A DNA stretch of 64,000 bases from Halalkalibacter krulwichiae (GTDB lineage Bacteria > Bacillota > Bacilli > Bacillales > Bacillaceae_D): positions 2,441,501 through 2,505,500 of the forward strand of contig NZ_CP020814.1 of NCBI RefSeq assembly GCF_002109385.1. Reading direction: 5' to 3'. Of this stretch, positions 7,053-15,043 are shown in pieces. The translations under genes and the position numbers were made by a program. Position 1 is the stretch's first letter, and every line of letters starts with the position of its first letter. Below the pieces are notes generated by a model. The model was not told where the DNA came from. It made no database searches and saw only the letters and a program-made list of their open reading frames with translations.

Positions 7053-8305
7053 TACTTATCTCCTCCGAATAAGTCATCAATTGTCAATTTCTTAATCACA
7101 GGTTTTGATTGCTCTTTCTTTTCTTCGTTAGATTCAATTATTTCATTACAGTTCGGGAAACTCCATGTAATAGCTTCTCGCTTCACTTCTTCCTCTTTTC
7201 TCTTATATGGCTCCAATAACTTCTCAGCAATCTCTTCTTCTAATAACGGTGCTTGAACTTCCATTGCTTCATCTAATTTAAGAATGAAACGACCTTTATC
7301 TTCCATGCTAATTTTTTCAGATCCGATTGTATTTGTAATACGACTATTGATTAAATCAGCATGACGGAAGCCCATTCTAATAGTAATATTCTGCTTGATT
7401 AATCCGTTCATAACTTGAGCTTCTGCTCTTTGAGTTGCAAGCAATAAGAAGATACCAAATGCTCTACCTTGTGCTGATATGGTTTCGATTAAATTTATAG
7501 AGTCTTTTTTATCTTTTAGTTGTGCAAATTCATCAATTACCAAAAGAACATATGGAATTTTTTTATCATGATATCTGTCATTATATTTTTCAATACCAGT
7601 AAGCTTTTCTTGTTCTCCTATCAGTCTCTTACGATCATCTAATTCCTTCTTTACCGCCTTTATATTGTTATATATATCATCCATTTCACAAGCTATCTTA
7701 CCTTGAACATGCTCGACATCTCCGAATAAATGAAACTCAGTAAACTTTGGATCACAAAGGTATAAATGAAGCTCACTGGACTTTTTAAATTGGATTAATG
7801 TAGCTAAGATTTGCCTAACTCCAGCTGACTTACCTGAACCATTTTCACCGGCTGCTAATAAATGAGGCTTACCATCTGCCATATCCCATACTATATATTC
7901 ACCATCTAGGTTAACTCCACCGAATATAGGTAACTTCATTCCTTCAATCGCAGGTAAGAATTTTTTATAATCGTAAATGAATTTCTTTGGTATTGTTCTA
8001 TTGCTAACTGTTAGCGTATATTTTTTTATAGAGTCAGTTTCAATTTTGAGAGTGCGTCCGAATACTTGATAAAAGGCGTACTCCTTTTTCTTTATCTCTT
8101 TAGGATCTTGACCATTTAACAGTGTAAAAACATACTCAATACGATTTTCATTAAATTTGATTGAATGAATTTTAGGATAGATACGCTTCTTATACTTTTC
8201 GCTTGTGTACTCCATATAAATACCTGATACATCAAACGCTTCAATTAACTTCTTCTGCAACAATTTCTCTTGCTTATCTGCCTTCATCTTCTCCAATAGC
8301 CTCAT
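7052..8305 (-). CDS. FtsK/SpoIIIE-type DNA translocase
   Basis: The 417-residue ATPase has Walker A GENGSGKS at residues 153-160 and Walker B YVLLVIDEF near residue 255, then an ATQR sensor segment. There are no membrane spans and no gamma domain, so it is the short plasmid/phage form. A membrane protein is encoded just upstream and could anchor it. It shares one base with the Replic_Relax gene. In a phage this pair may move or segregate DNA, act in replication, or be a remnant of conjugative transfer; no relaxase is present, so conjugation by itself is unlikely. Confidence 0.9.
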   Translation of the reverse strand: MRLLEKMKADKQEKLLQKKLIEAFDVSGIYMEYTSEKYKKRIYPKIHSIKFNENRIEYVFTLLNGQDPKEIKKKEYAFYQVFGRTLKIETDSIKKYTLTVSNRTIPKKFIYDYKKFLPAIEGMKLPIFGGVNLDGEYIVWDMADGKPHLLAAGENGSGKSAGVRQILATLIQFKKSSELHLYLCDPKFTEFHLFGDVEHVQGKIACEMDDIYNNIKAVKKELDDRKRLIGEQEKLTGIEKYNDRYHDKKIPYVLLVIDEFAQLKDKKDSINLIETISAQGRAFGIFLLLATQRAEAQVMNGLIKQNITIRMGFRHADLINSRITNTIGSEKISMEDKGRFILKLDEAMEVQAPLLEEEIAEKLLEPYKRKEEEVKREAITWSFPNCNEIIESNEEKKEQSKPVIKKLTIDDLFGGDK

Positions 8306-8314
8306 TAAATCACC

Positions 8315-8653
8315 TCAAATTAACGGATTTGTCAACACAAAGAGGATCAATCCACCAACTAACACCCATGGTAAAGCTATCTTTACATAGCCAACGATAT
8401 CTTTTGCTAATTCCTGCTTACGCTCCATAATAAGTAATCGCTCTAATAAAGCGACACCAATCAACACTCCACCGACAATAAAGATCAACCCATAAGCCTG
8501 AGCAATTGGTTCAGGTGGATTTAACATTGAAGAAGGACTAAATATTGTTGAAGCTGGTAAAACAGAGAACAATGTTAACCCAACTGTTTTCTTCTTCTCT
8601 TTGAACGAGCCATCCATAAAATCACGGAAATTTATTCTTTGCTGTTCACTCAT
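8315..8653 (-). CDS. Small membrane protein upstream of the FtsK-like gene (112 aa)
   Basis: Two clear membrane spans flank a basic cytoplasmic loop: AYGLIFIVGGVLIGVALLE near residues 54-72 and WVLVGGLILFVLTNPLI at the C-terminus. A weaker hydrophobic segment lies near residues 25-40. GGAGG precedes the ATG. The gene is nine bases upstream of the translocase, so it may be its membrane partner. A holin role cannot be excluded on topology, but no endolysin gene accompanies it. Confidence 0.65.
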   Translation of the reverse strand: MSEQQRINFRDFMDGSFKEKKKTVGLTLFSVLPASTIFSPSSMLNPPEPIAQAYGLIFIVGGVLIGVALLERLLIMERKQELAKDIVGYVKIALPWVLVGGLILFVLTNPLI

Positions 8654-9105
8654 GTTAGCCTCCTAAAATTCCCATAAATTTTTTCGAAAATGATGTATAA
8701 CCATTTCTAATTTGGGCAAACTAATAAGTTAGACCTCACAGTCAACATTGTTGCTTTTACCCCTCCTTCCTTCCCCTTGCGCTCCCCTTTCCTTCCTCCC
8801 CTCCACTTCGTTCTATTAACAAATCTACAAAACTTGCTACAAAGCCTATTGGACAAAATATTACTTTTGTATCTACTTCTGTTGTAGCAATAAAAGTAAT
8901 TACTTTTGCTGATTTAATAGCTATATCTAGTGGACTAGATTAAATCTACTTTTGTAGTTGCTTTTGTTAAATTCTATTCACATTGCTTGTACACGTTTCA
9001 CCATTTCATAAAATATTTTCTCCTCAAATGGCGAAACCTATTCAAGATTAATAGGAGGATTTAATTAACTACTTGTCTAATTATTTAGCTTAAGGAGTTG
9101 TTAAA
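8654..9105. promoter_or_regulatory. 452-bp intergenic region with repeats and two perfect palindromes
   Basis: No gene is visible here. TACTTTTG occurs three times in the same direction at 8862, 8901 and 8947. AAAAGTAATTACTTTT (8892-8907) is a perfect 16-bp palindrome and ATCTAGTGGACTAGAT (8925-8940) a perfect inverted repeat with a 2-bp centre. A CT-rich tract covers 8761-8812. The region separates the FtsK operon from a divergent HTH gene, so these are candidate operators, or a partition or origin site. Confidence 0.55.
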
Positions 9106-9330
9106 ATGTGGGGATTGAATAAGAAAAGATCTAAGATAGGTAAATTTATAGATGAACATGGTTTTACACAGGAACAATTATGTAAGGCAGCTAACATAGG
9201 AAGAAATACTGCAAGTCGCATTTGTTCTGACCCCGAATATATGCCAAGTACAAATACAATAAAGAAAGTAATGAAAGCCATAAGAGAAATCGAACCTAAT
9301 GCTAAAACTGAAGACTTCTTTGATTTGTAG
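9106..9330 (+). CDS. HTH regulator, divergent from the FtsK operon (74 aa)
   Basis: The frame starts MWGLNKKRSKIGKFIDEHG and contains a Cro-like helix-turn-helix (FTQEQLCKAANIGRNTASRI) with nothing else. AAGGAG lies eight bases upstream. The palindromes and repeats in the intergenic region just upstream are its probable operators, which would let it control both itself and the FtsK operon. A short inverted repeat follows the stop. Confidence 0.82.
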   Translation: MWGLNKKRSKIGKFIDEHGFTQEQLCKAANIGRNTASRICSDPEYMPSTNTIKKVMKAIREIEPNAKTEDFFDL

Positions 9331-9392
9331 TGCGTTACCTATATAGGGTTAACGCTTTTTTATTTGGAGATAATATATATCGGTGATTAAAA

Positions 9393-9800
9393 ATGATTGA
9401 ATATATTGTCTTCTCTTCTCTAATTATTTTCACGATTGTTATTTTCATAAAGCACCTTATAGATACAAGAAATGATAAGCCTGATACCACTGCTAATGAA
9501 TACTCTAAATGCGAGTCTCCAATTGAAAGACGTCTATATAATGCATTGGTCAATAATGGTTATGTTGTTAGAACTCAAGTACCTTGTGGTAAATACAGAA
9601 TTGATTTGGCTTTAATCGGATCTAAATTAGCTATTGAATGCGATGGTAAAGCCTATCATAGTTCTCCAGCGCAGAAAGCCCATGATAGGCGTAAGAATGC
9701 TTTTTTGCGTAAACACGGATGGAAAGTATTAAGGTTCTCCGGAAAGCGTATATATAGGGATCTAAATGGTGTATTAAGGAAGATTGAAAACGAAATATAA
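9393..9800 (+). CDS. Membrane-anchored DUF559-type PD-(D/E)XK nuclease
   Basis: Residues 3-20 form a membrane span (EYIVFSSLIIFTIVIFIKH). The rest matches the DUF559/Vsr-like endonuclease pattern: SPIERRLYNAL with Glu45, GKYRIDLAL with Asp71, IECDGKAYH with Glu82 and Lys86, then HDRRKNAFLRKHGW and VLRFSGKRIYRD. All expected catalytic positions are present. A membrane-tethered nuclease in a prophage suggests cleavage of incoming DNA or superinfection exclusion, but that is inference. It is co-directional with the HTH gene before it and a 49-residue HTH gene after it, and opposite to the structural genes. Confidence 0.82.
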   Translation: MIEYIVFSSLIIFTIVIFIKHLIDTRNDKPDTTANEYSKCESPIERRLYNALVNNGYVVRTQVPCGKYRIDLALIGSKLAIECDGKAYHSSPAQKAHDRRKNAFLRKHGWKVLRFSGKRIYRDLNGVLRKIENEI

Positions 9801-9812
9801 ATGGAGATTTAA

Positions 9813-9962
9813 ATGAATGACATAGAACGCAAAGTGAAACAAATCATACAAAACTTACAGATTACCAAAGGGAGAAATCCTACAATTGAAGAGTTAATGC
9901 AATGGACAGGTAGAAGCAAGAAGGATTTACTGGAGATATTGAAGAGTATCGGATTCAGATGA
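9813..9962 (+). CDS. Small HTH protein resembling sigma region 3 (49 aa)
   Basis: A short frame with GGAG seven bases upstream of its ATG encodes MNDIERKVKQIIQ followed by GRNPTIEELMQWTGRSKKD, which has the spacing of the sigma-70 region 3 helix-turn-helix. It follows the nuclease gene by 12 bases and precedes a terminator. It may be a small regulator working with the nuclease gene. Confidence 0.6.
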   Translation: MNDIERKVKQIIQNLQITKGRNPTIEELMQWTGRSKKDLLEILKSIGFR

Positions 9963-9978
9963 ATTTTCCGGTTCAGTC

Positions 9979-10071
9979 TTAATTAGAAATTAAAAAGACC
10001 TCTAAAAGAGATTGAGGTCTTTTTAATTTCATTTCAAATTCATTAATTAGATTTTCTAATTCTTTTTTCAT
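9979..10071 (-). CDS. Possible 30-residue peptide gene overlapping a terminator
   Basis: MKKELENLINEFEMKLKRP is preceded by AGGAGG eight bases before the ATG. The C-terminal codons run through the terminator at 9992-10024. The first half resembles a short amphipathic helix of the kind seen in Spo0E-like peptides, but the family signature is not complete. Confidence 0.35.
   Translation of the reverse strand: MKKELENLINEFEMKLKRPQSLLEVFLISN
9992..10024 (+). terminator. Terminator of the HTH-nuclease-HTH operon
   Basis: AAAAAGACCTC and GAGGTCTTTTT form a perfect 11-bp stem with a U-rich end. Confidence 0.85.
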
Positions 10072-10208
10072 AGGACATGCCTCCTTTTCTTAATAATAGC
10101 TAAAAAGAGGCAAGTTTCAACAAAATAGCTGATTTTCTGACATGATTTCTATTAGATAGACTTTCACTTGAAATATCACTCCTTTCTAAAGAAATTGAAC
10201 AATAAAAA

Positions 10209-10229
10209 ACACCTATAAGGAATAGGTGT
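10209..10229 (-). terminator. Terminator of the second lipoprotein cassette
   Basis: ACACCTA and TAGGTGT form a 7-bp stem with a 7-nt loop, followed on the minus strand by six T, right at the lipoprotein stop codon. Confidence 0.75.
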
Positions 10230-10612
10230 CAATTGAAGATTTTCTCTAGCTCTTCTCTTTTATTTTCAATGCTTAAAAATATTTCCTCAATTTGATAATT
10301 GTTAACACTGCTTTCTTTGTATGTGTTAATCATAATAAATATATCCGCTAAGTTTTCTAAGATAGCTACTTCTTTTTCTGTTAAGTCATCTGAACCTAGA
10401 TACTTAACATAAAGTTCTTGAAACTGTTGTTGTGCCTCTTCACTTGGAAATTCAGATTCCCCTGAAATGAAATCTTCAAGCGCTCGGTAGGATTCCGAGG
10501 AAACAGTCCAAATCTCACCTCTAACATCTGTAGGCTTCTCACCAGCAGACACCCCACATGCCGACAACAACATCAAGAACACAATTACTATTAAGATGCT
10601 TCTTTTAGACAA
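10229..10612 (-). CDS. Element lipoprotein, copy 2
   Basis: The start is placed at TTG 10612, with AGGGGGA seven bases upstream; an ATG six codons earlier overlaps that ribosome site. A basic n-region (SKRSILIV), a hydrophobic core and the lipobox LSACG mark it as a lipoprotein. The mature part is helical and acidic. It resembles the lipoprotein at 5081-5524 in length, lipobox and C-terminal pattern, so the element carries two related copies. It is the last gene of a two-gene unit behind a leader that resembles cassette 1. Confidence 0.75.
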   Translation of the reverse strand: MSKRSILIVIVFLMLLSACGVSAGEKPTDVRGEIWTVSSESYRALEDFISGESEFPSEEAQQQFQELYVKYLGSDDLTEKEVAILENLADIFIMINTYKESSVNNYQIEEIFLSIENKREELEKIFN

Positions 10613-10631
10613 GTAAATTCCCCCTCTCATA

Positions 10632-11087
10632 CTAATTTTCTACAAGTGTTGAATCAAAAAATTCATAATTAGCAAAGTCCAATTGTGTTATAGACTTCTT
10701 GAAAATCCCTTTTTCATTGGGGTTTAATCCACCACTTCCTGGAATTGGTATTAATGTAGAATCTACTATGCCTCCACTATTGTCATATAAAGCAACTTGA
10801 GCATAACCCATAATTTTTTTACTATGTTTATTTGTTATTTCACCAGTCATTTCATACCAACCGTTTATACTATTTTTACTAACAGTTACATTTTTAAATT
10901 CTAATTGTGAAAATAGATCAACTTCATTTGCGCTTACATTTTCGTATTCATAGGAACTTAACTCTGAGACCCTTTTATCACTTGTGTTACTACATCCAGC
11001 AATCATGAGTAAAGCAAGTAACAAAGTATGTAGTTTCAAAAACATCTTCCTTTTCACCAATATTGCACCTTTATTTTTGTATTCCAA
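10632..11087 (-). CDS. FxLYD-like lipoprotein
   Basis: I choose TTG 11087, because GAAGGAG precedes it and the leader resembles the TTG-started gene at 6103; GTG 11057 is an alternative. The precursor has a basic n-region (LVKRKMFLK), a hydrophobic core and the lipobox IAGC. The mature domain has a beta-sandwich pattern with EITNKHSKKIMGYAQVALYD, which recalls FxLYD domains of Firmicute lipoproteins. It is surface anchored by prediction. The adjacent gene at 10229 is also a lipoprotein. Confidence 0.7.
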   Translation of the reverse strand: MEYKNKGAILVKRKMFLKLHTLLLALLMIAGCSNTSDKRVSELSSYEYENVSANEVDLFSQLEFKNVTVSKNSINGWYEMTGEITNKHSKKIMGYAQVALYDNSGGIVDSTLIPIPGSGGLNPNEKGIFKKSITQLDFANYEFFDSTLVEN

Positions 11088-11116
11088 AAGAACCACTCCT
11101 TCAATTAGCAATATAT

Positions 11117-11130
11117 GAAAATTTTACCAT
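11117..11130 (-). promoter_or_regulatory. Shared extended -10 promoter candidate, cassette 2
   Basis: The 14 bases are identical to 6133-6146. Distance to the TTG start is similar (29 and 29 bp). Confidence 0.45.
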
Positions 11131-11203
11131 AACCCTATATAAAGTAGAACTATTTTACTAGAAATATATAACACCATATTGTAATTAGTCGTTAAAAGAA
11201 AAA

Positions 11204-11250
11204 AGGGTTTACCTCAATAGCTACTCAAAGTAACTAGCAAGGTAAACCCT
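11204..11250. terminator. Terminator downstream of the tail genes
   Basis: AGGGTTTACC and GGTAAACCCT form a perfect 10-bp stem with a 27-nt loop. A or T tracts flank both sides. Confidence 0.7.
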
Positions 11251-11388
11251 CAAAAAAACATGTGTATTTGGTTCGATTCTCCACTTTATAGGTCATATTA
11301 GCAACGAAAATAATCTTCAAGTATAAATACAAGGGTAAACACTTCCCTAACTCACAAGTCCAAATTTTCTGTAATATGGTACATGAAA

Positions 11389-11586
11389 TTATATACGTGC
11401 TAAACGCTGTGCAACTCGTTTTCTCGCAATCGGTAATTTATACTGAAGAGCAATTACCTTACCATCCTTCTCATATGTAGCCATCAAGTGAAAATCATCA
11501 TAATAGCGCTTAATACGATTCATAACATCTTTACTCTCCGTATAAATCACGTAATGATACTGGTCTAACTTCCATGCTTCTGTCAT
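11389..11586 (-). CDS. Small protein after the tape measure gene (65 aa)
   Basis: The protein begins MTEAWKLDQYHYVIYTESKD and ends in a basic segment (KLPIARKRVAQRLARI). AAGGAGGAGGTGA precedes the ATG. It is the last gene of the tail module and lies where a distal tail gene would be expected, but it is far too short for one. Its fold looks small and mixed alpha/beta. No family recognised. Confidence 0.65.
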   Translation of the reverse strand: MTEAWKLDQYHYVIYTESKDVMNRIKRYYDDFHLMATYEKDGKVIALQYKLPIARKRVAQRLARI

Positions 11587-11613
11587 AATATCACCTCCTC
11601 CTTAAACAAAAAA

Positions 11614-11647
11614 GGCTTACCCACTGGAATTTCCCAATGAATAAGCC
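11614..11647 (-). terminator. Terminator after the tape measure gene
   Basis: GGCTTATTC pairs with GGGTAAGCC around an inner stem, and six T follow on the minus strand. Confidence 0.8.
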
Positions 11648-11653
11648 AATAGA

Positions 11654-13792
11654 CTACTTAGAACCAAAGTAGCCACCTTTACTCTTAATTTTATTTACCA
11701 TGCGGTCTATAACTTGATCTGCACCTTGTTTATCTGAGCTGTGAATCGTGTTGTGCATTTCAATGTTAAAATGATATGTATTATTATTTGAGGTTGAATT
11801 ATTCGTATTACTAACGTTATTCCCTTCAATTCTTTCAGCTAACCTTTGATAAACTGCATCTGCAAATGGATCCATTTGTCTACCAACGAGAGGAACGATT
11901 GCCTCTTTTCCCGCTTCACCGAGTCCCGCTATAGTTGGCTCATCAAAGAAACCACCATTTTTATGCCATTGTACGTCAAATGAAGGATATGGTACACCCC
12001 AGCTATTCTTCTTCATATCTACAGATACTTTTGGTATTTTAAGCTCAGGCAAAGACCATTCAAAATCAAAAGCAGACTTTATCCTATCTATTGCTGTTTG
12101 AACTGCCTCTCTTGCTGCTTCTACCGGTGTTATAATTGCTTCTTTGATGTTATTGAAGATTCTTTTCGCTGTAGAATAAATGTTTTCGAAAATATCAGAC
12201 ACTCGCTCTTTCATAGTATTAAAGGTACTTCGGACAGTATCACTAATACCTGAAGTTATCGTTGATACACTTGAAGAGATAGCATTCCAAATATCAGAAA
12301 AAGTCTTTTGAATAGACGATAGAGCAACAGAAATAAGTGTTTTCAATACGTTCATGGCTTGTTTAATTATGCCTTCTAATACCGACATCACTCCACTGGT
12401 AATTTTCTTTATACCCTCGAAGGCTTTATTCCAATCCCCTTGTAAAATTCCTAGCACCGTCTGAACAATTCCTTGAATAACGGATAATACTCCCTGAATC
12501 ACAGTTTGGGCATTTTTCATTGTATTTTGAATGTACGAGAGAATTGCGCTACCATACTTATCCCATAAATCAGATACAATCTCTAATACTGTTTGTGTTA
12601 TCTCACTTATAGTCTGCATGATAGATTCGATCGTGTCTCTCATACCAGAAAAGGAACCATCTGAATTCGAGCGCATTTCTTCGAACTTTGTCTTTGCCCA
12701 ATCAATAATTCTTCCTATAAATTCAAATACTGTATTCATTGCATCTTGAAGCTTAGGAAGTATCTTTTCAGCAAGGTTTATCATGGCTTCACCAATAGGC
12801 ATAAGTCCAACCATTGCATTATTTTTCATGATTTGAAAACGCTCACCAAGCGTTAGAGTATCTTCTCCAGCTTTTTCAATGGTTTCAGAAGAGTTAGCAA
12901 GTGTTTCCTGTAATTCTTCAATAGAAAAAGCTCCTGATTGAATCATTTCAGCCATTTCAGGTCCTGCTTTAGCCCCAAATACCTCCATGGCTTTAGCTGT
13001 AGCTTCCCCAGCATCTTCCATGTTTTCTATCTCATCAATTATCTGTGGCAATACTTCTGCTGGGTCTTTACCATCCTTAGCAATATTAGCTATTCCTTTT
13101 GAGAAAGCTGACATAGCTTTATCAGCATCATAACCCTTAGCCTCAAGATTCCCCATCAAAGTAGCTGCTTCATCGTACCCTAATCCTGCTGTACGCATAG
13201 TAGCACCATGCTTATCCATTTGAGACATGAGGTCTCCCACACCAGCGCCTGTTGTTTGAGCGACATTCCATAAGAGATCCATCTTGTCCATAGACTCTTC
13301 AGCACCAATGCCCCAAGCTTCAAAACCACGACTACCACTTTCAATAAGTTGACTAGAAGCTTCACCAGAAATACGAGATAAATCAAGATAGCTCTTTGAT
13401 AGATCTTCTAATACTCCACCAGTTTCACCAGTACGAGTATTTAAGTCTGCAAGAGCTGTAGCAACTTCCTCTGCATCTTGAGGTACTTCTTTAAAAACAT
13501 TTTTAAAGCTATCCTCTAGATCACTCAGCGCATCACCTGTAGCCCCTGTGCCTTTCCTGATTATGCCTGAAGCTTTTTGAAACTCTTGACCAGCATTAAA
13601 TGAAGCCGTACCTATACCAACTAGCGCTGCACCTAAAGAAGCTACCGCCCCAAGAGCTAGACCTCCAAGGACTTTCCCCATCTTAGAACCTTTTTTTTCT
13701 GTCTCTTTTTCTGCATTAGCTAACCCTTTTTCAAGTGAAGAACTATCAACAGAAATTTTTGCTTGATATTCCCCTAAATTATATGTACTCAT
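11654..13792 (-). CDS. Phage tail tape measure protein (TP901 type)
   Basis: The 712-residue protein starts with a short head, then hydrophobic segments (VLGGLALGAVASLGAALVG) and the TP901 tape-measure core (EEVATALADLNTRTGETGG, DLMSQMDKHG, ATLMGNLEAKGYDA). Long amphipathic repeats with regularly spaced hydrophobic residues fill residues 340-560. At this length the tail would be about 100 nm, within the siphophage range. It follows the tail chaperones with one base of overlap. Normally distal tail and receptor-binding genes come next, and here they are absent. Confidence 0.93.
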   Translation of the reverse strand: MSTYNLGEYQAKISVDSSSLEKGLANAEKETEKKGSKMGKVLGGLALGAVASLGAALVGIGTASFNAGQEFQKASGIIRKGTGATGDALSDLEDSFKNVFKEVPQDAEEVATALADLNTRTGETGGVLEDLSKSYLDLSRISGEASSQLIESGSRGFEAWGIGAEESMDKMDLLWNVAQTTGAGVGDLMSQMDKHGATMRTAGLGYDEAATLMGNLEAKGYDADKAMSAFSKGIANIAKDGKDPAEVLPQIIDEIENMEDAGEATAKAMEVFGAKAGPEMAEMIQSGAFSIEELQETLANSSETIEKAGEDTLTLGERFQIMKNNAMVGLMPIGEAMINLAEKILPKLQDAMNTVFEFIGRIIDWAKTKFEEMRSNSDGSFSGMRDTIESIMQTISEITQTVLEIVSDLWDKYGSAILSYIQNTMKNAQTVIQGVLSVIQGIVQTVLGILQGDWNKAFEGIKKITSGVMSVLEGIIKQAMNVLKTLISVALSSIQKTFSDIWNAISSSVSTITSGISDTVRSTFNTMKERVSDIFENIYSTAKRIFNNIKEAIITPVEAAREAVQTAIDRIKSAFDFEWSLPELKIPKVSVDMKKNSWGVPYPSFDVQWHKNGGFFDEPTIAGLGEAGKEAIVPLVGRQMDPFADAVYQRLAERIEGNNVSNTNNSTSNNNTYHFNIEMHNTIHSSDKQGADQVIDRMVNKIKSKGGYFGSK

Positions 13793-14100
13793 TAGTTATC
13801 ACCTCCTCCAGTTTTTGAAGTGGTGTAACCTGTGATTGCTCTAATAGCAGATAGATCAGCATCTTTTCTTGGATTCATATATCTACGTGCTTTGTCTAAA
13901 TACTCTCTACCTTCTTCTGACTTCTTTAACTCTTTAACATGGCATTGTTTGATATATGCGAGAAAATGACTGTGAGGCATTTGTAGGATGTATTCATGAG
14001 AGAAGTTGTAGTAAGAGGCTAATAGAGCGAAGTCGCTGAACAATTCATACTCATCATTAAAAGAAGCCGTATCCCCTTTATCTGAAGGAAGATACGGCAC
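13792..14100 (-). CDS. Tail assembly chaperone, T part (made mainly by -1 frameshift)
   Basis: This 102-codon frame lies just after the G-type chaperone and is open upstream in the -1 frame exactly to the slippery site A AAA AAC. The fused product would have 215 residues: 111 from the first frame, then Leu-Lys, then this frame. A weak independent GTG exists, but no ribosome site precedes it. In lambda-like and Gram-positive siphophages the equivalent gpGT fusion recruits tail protein to the tape measure. The position just before the tape measure fits. Confidence 0.82.
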   Translation of the reverse strand: MPYLPSDKGDTASFNDEYELFSDFALLASYYNFSHEYILQMPHSHFLAYIKQCHVKELKKSEEGREYLDKARRYMNPRKDADLSAIRAITGYTTSKTGGGDN

Positions 14101-14102
14101 TT

Positions 14103-14438
14103 TTAGTTTTTTGATTCAGCATTTTCAACTACTTTAGATTGATAAATTTGTACAATACGTCTCATTTGAGAAACACTAACATTTTTCTCAACAAATTCCT
14201 CTGTTACGTCTTTAGACTCATCCTGACTTAAAATCAAAGTAACCATTTTTACGAACGATCCAAACTGTGCTTTATTCGTTTTGGCTTTTAAAGCCTTGTC
14301 TTCAAAATCTAAAAGTTGATTTACAAGATGTACACTAGGCTCAGGTGGTATAGTAAATTGATTGTCCTCAGCAAATTTTAAAATAAGTGGTTCTTGTGTT
14401 AGTAATGAAAGATCAATAATATTTGACATAAAATACAC
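14103..14438 (-). CDS. Tail assembly chaperone, G part
   Basis: The 111-residue protein lies between the major tail protein and tape measure genes, the standard place for the gpG-like chaperone. It is mostly helical with a Lys-rich middle (FEDKALKAKTNKAQ). The ribosome site AAGGAG is nine bases upstream. The final codons TCA AAA AAC TAA place a canonical slippery heptamer immediately before the stop. Confidence 0.85.
   Translation of the reverse strand: MYFMSNIIDLSLLTQEPLILKFAEDNQFTIPPEPSVHLVNQLLDFEDKALKAKTNKAQFGSFVKMVTLILSQDESKDVTEEFVEKNVSVSQMRRIVQIYQSKVVENAESKN
14106..14112 (-). promoter_or_regulatory. Programmed -1 ribosomal frameshift site
   Basis: Read on the minus strand the heptamer is A AAA AAC, in phase with TCA AAA AAC TAA of the G frame. 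Slipping back one base enters the open frame of the T part through CTA AAA GTG. Confidence 0.85.
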
Positions 14439-14467
14439 TCCTTATGATTGTTTTTCATAAATAAAAA

Positions 14468-14486
14468 AGAAGGGTTTCCCCTCCTT
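14468..14486 (-). terminator. Terminator after the major tail protein gene
   Basis: A GC-rich stem of AAGGAGGGG with CCCTTCTT and six T follows the stop codon, and may set the level of tail protein above that of the chaperones. Confidence 0.7.
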
Positions 14487-15036
14487 AGATTTCTTCTACA
14501 ATTTTTACAATGTTACCGTCTTTACGGTTTGGATCAGCAAGTAATCTAAACTCAAAAGTAAAGACTGATTCAGACTCAGGATTAAATGTAAATTGAAGTC
14601 CTGATCTATTTTGCGCCTTATACATTTTTAGCTTCAGTTTCTTCCCATCTTGTCGCTTAGTATGTACGAATAGGAGTTGTTTTGCTGGCACGGTAAGTTT
14701 ACCACCAATACCAAGAGTACGCTTTGTTGCATCCTCACTATAGTAAGTGGATGAAATTTCGTTCAATACTTTTAAATCTAGCGTACAAACACCAGCGTTA
14801 AAAAGAACTTCTTCCGAAGTCACAAAACTAGCTATTGTTTGGTTAAGTTTCCCCCCATTTACATCGTACCAGTTTTGAGTATAATTTAACGTTGATTCAC
14901 CAGAACTTTCCCCTATTTTAAGCATATCTGCTTCAATTTCTTCATCTGTACTTTCGTCAATATCAACACTTTCAGGGAGGATAAAAAGCTCTCCCGCTCC
15001 AAAAAGAATTGAATTATTATTTGTATTATCTGACAT
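14485..15036 (-). CDS. Major tail tube protein
   Basis: The 183-residue protein has the size, position and beta-rich pattern of siphophage tail tube proteins (TLGIGGKLTVPAKQLLFVH, FTFEFRLLADPNRKDG near the C-terminus). It follows the head-tail joining genes, precedes the chaperones, and is followed by its own terminator. No Ig-like extension is visible. The assignment rests mainly on synteny and fold pattern. Confidence 0.78.
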   Translation of the reverse strand: MSDNTNNNSILFGAGELFILPESVDIDESTDEEIEADMLKIGESSGESTLNYTQNWYDVNGGKLNQTIASFVTSEEVLFNAGVCTLDLKVLNEISSTYYSEDATKRTLGIGGKLTVPAKQLLFVHTKRQDGKKLKLKMYKAQNRSGLQFTFNPESESVFTFEFRLLADPNRKDGNIVKIVEEI

Positions 15037-15043
15037 TAATTAG

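Noticed and set aside
7052..8305. Integrative conjugative element interpretation based on the FtsK-like ATPase
   Set aside because: No relaxase, VirB4-type ATPase or mating-pair proteins are present, while phage head genes are complete.
8315..8653. Holin function for the two-span membrane protein
   Set aside because: Topology would allow it, but there is no endolysin gene nearby and its operon is with the FtsK-like gene.
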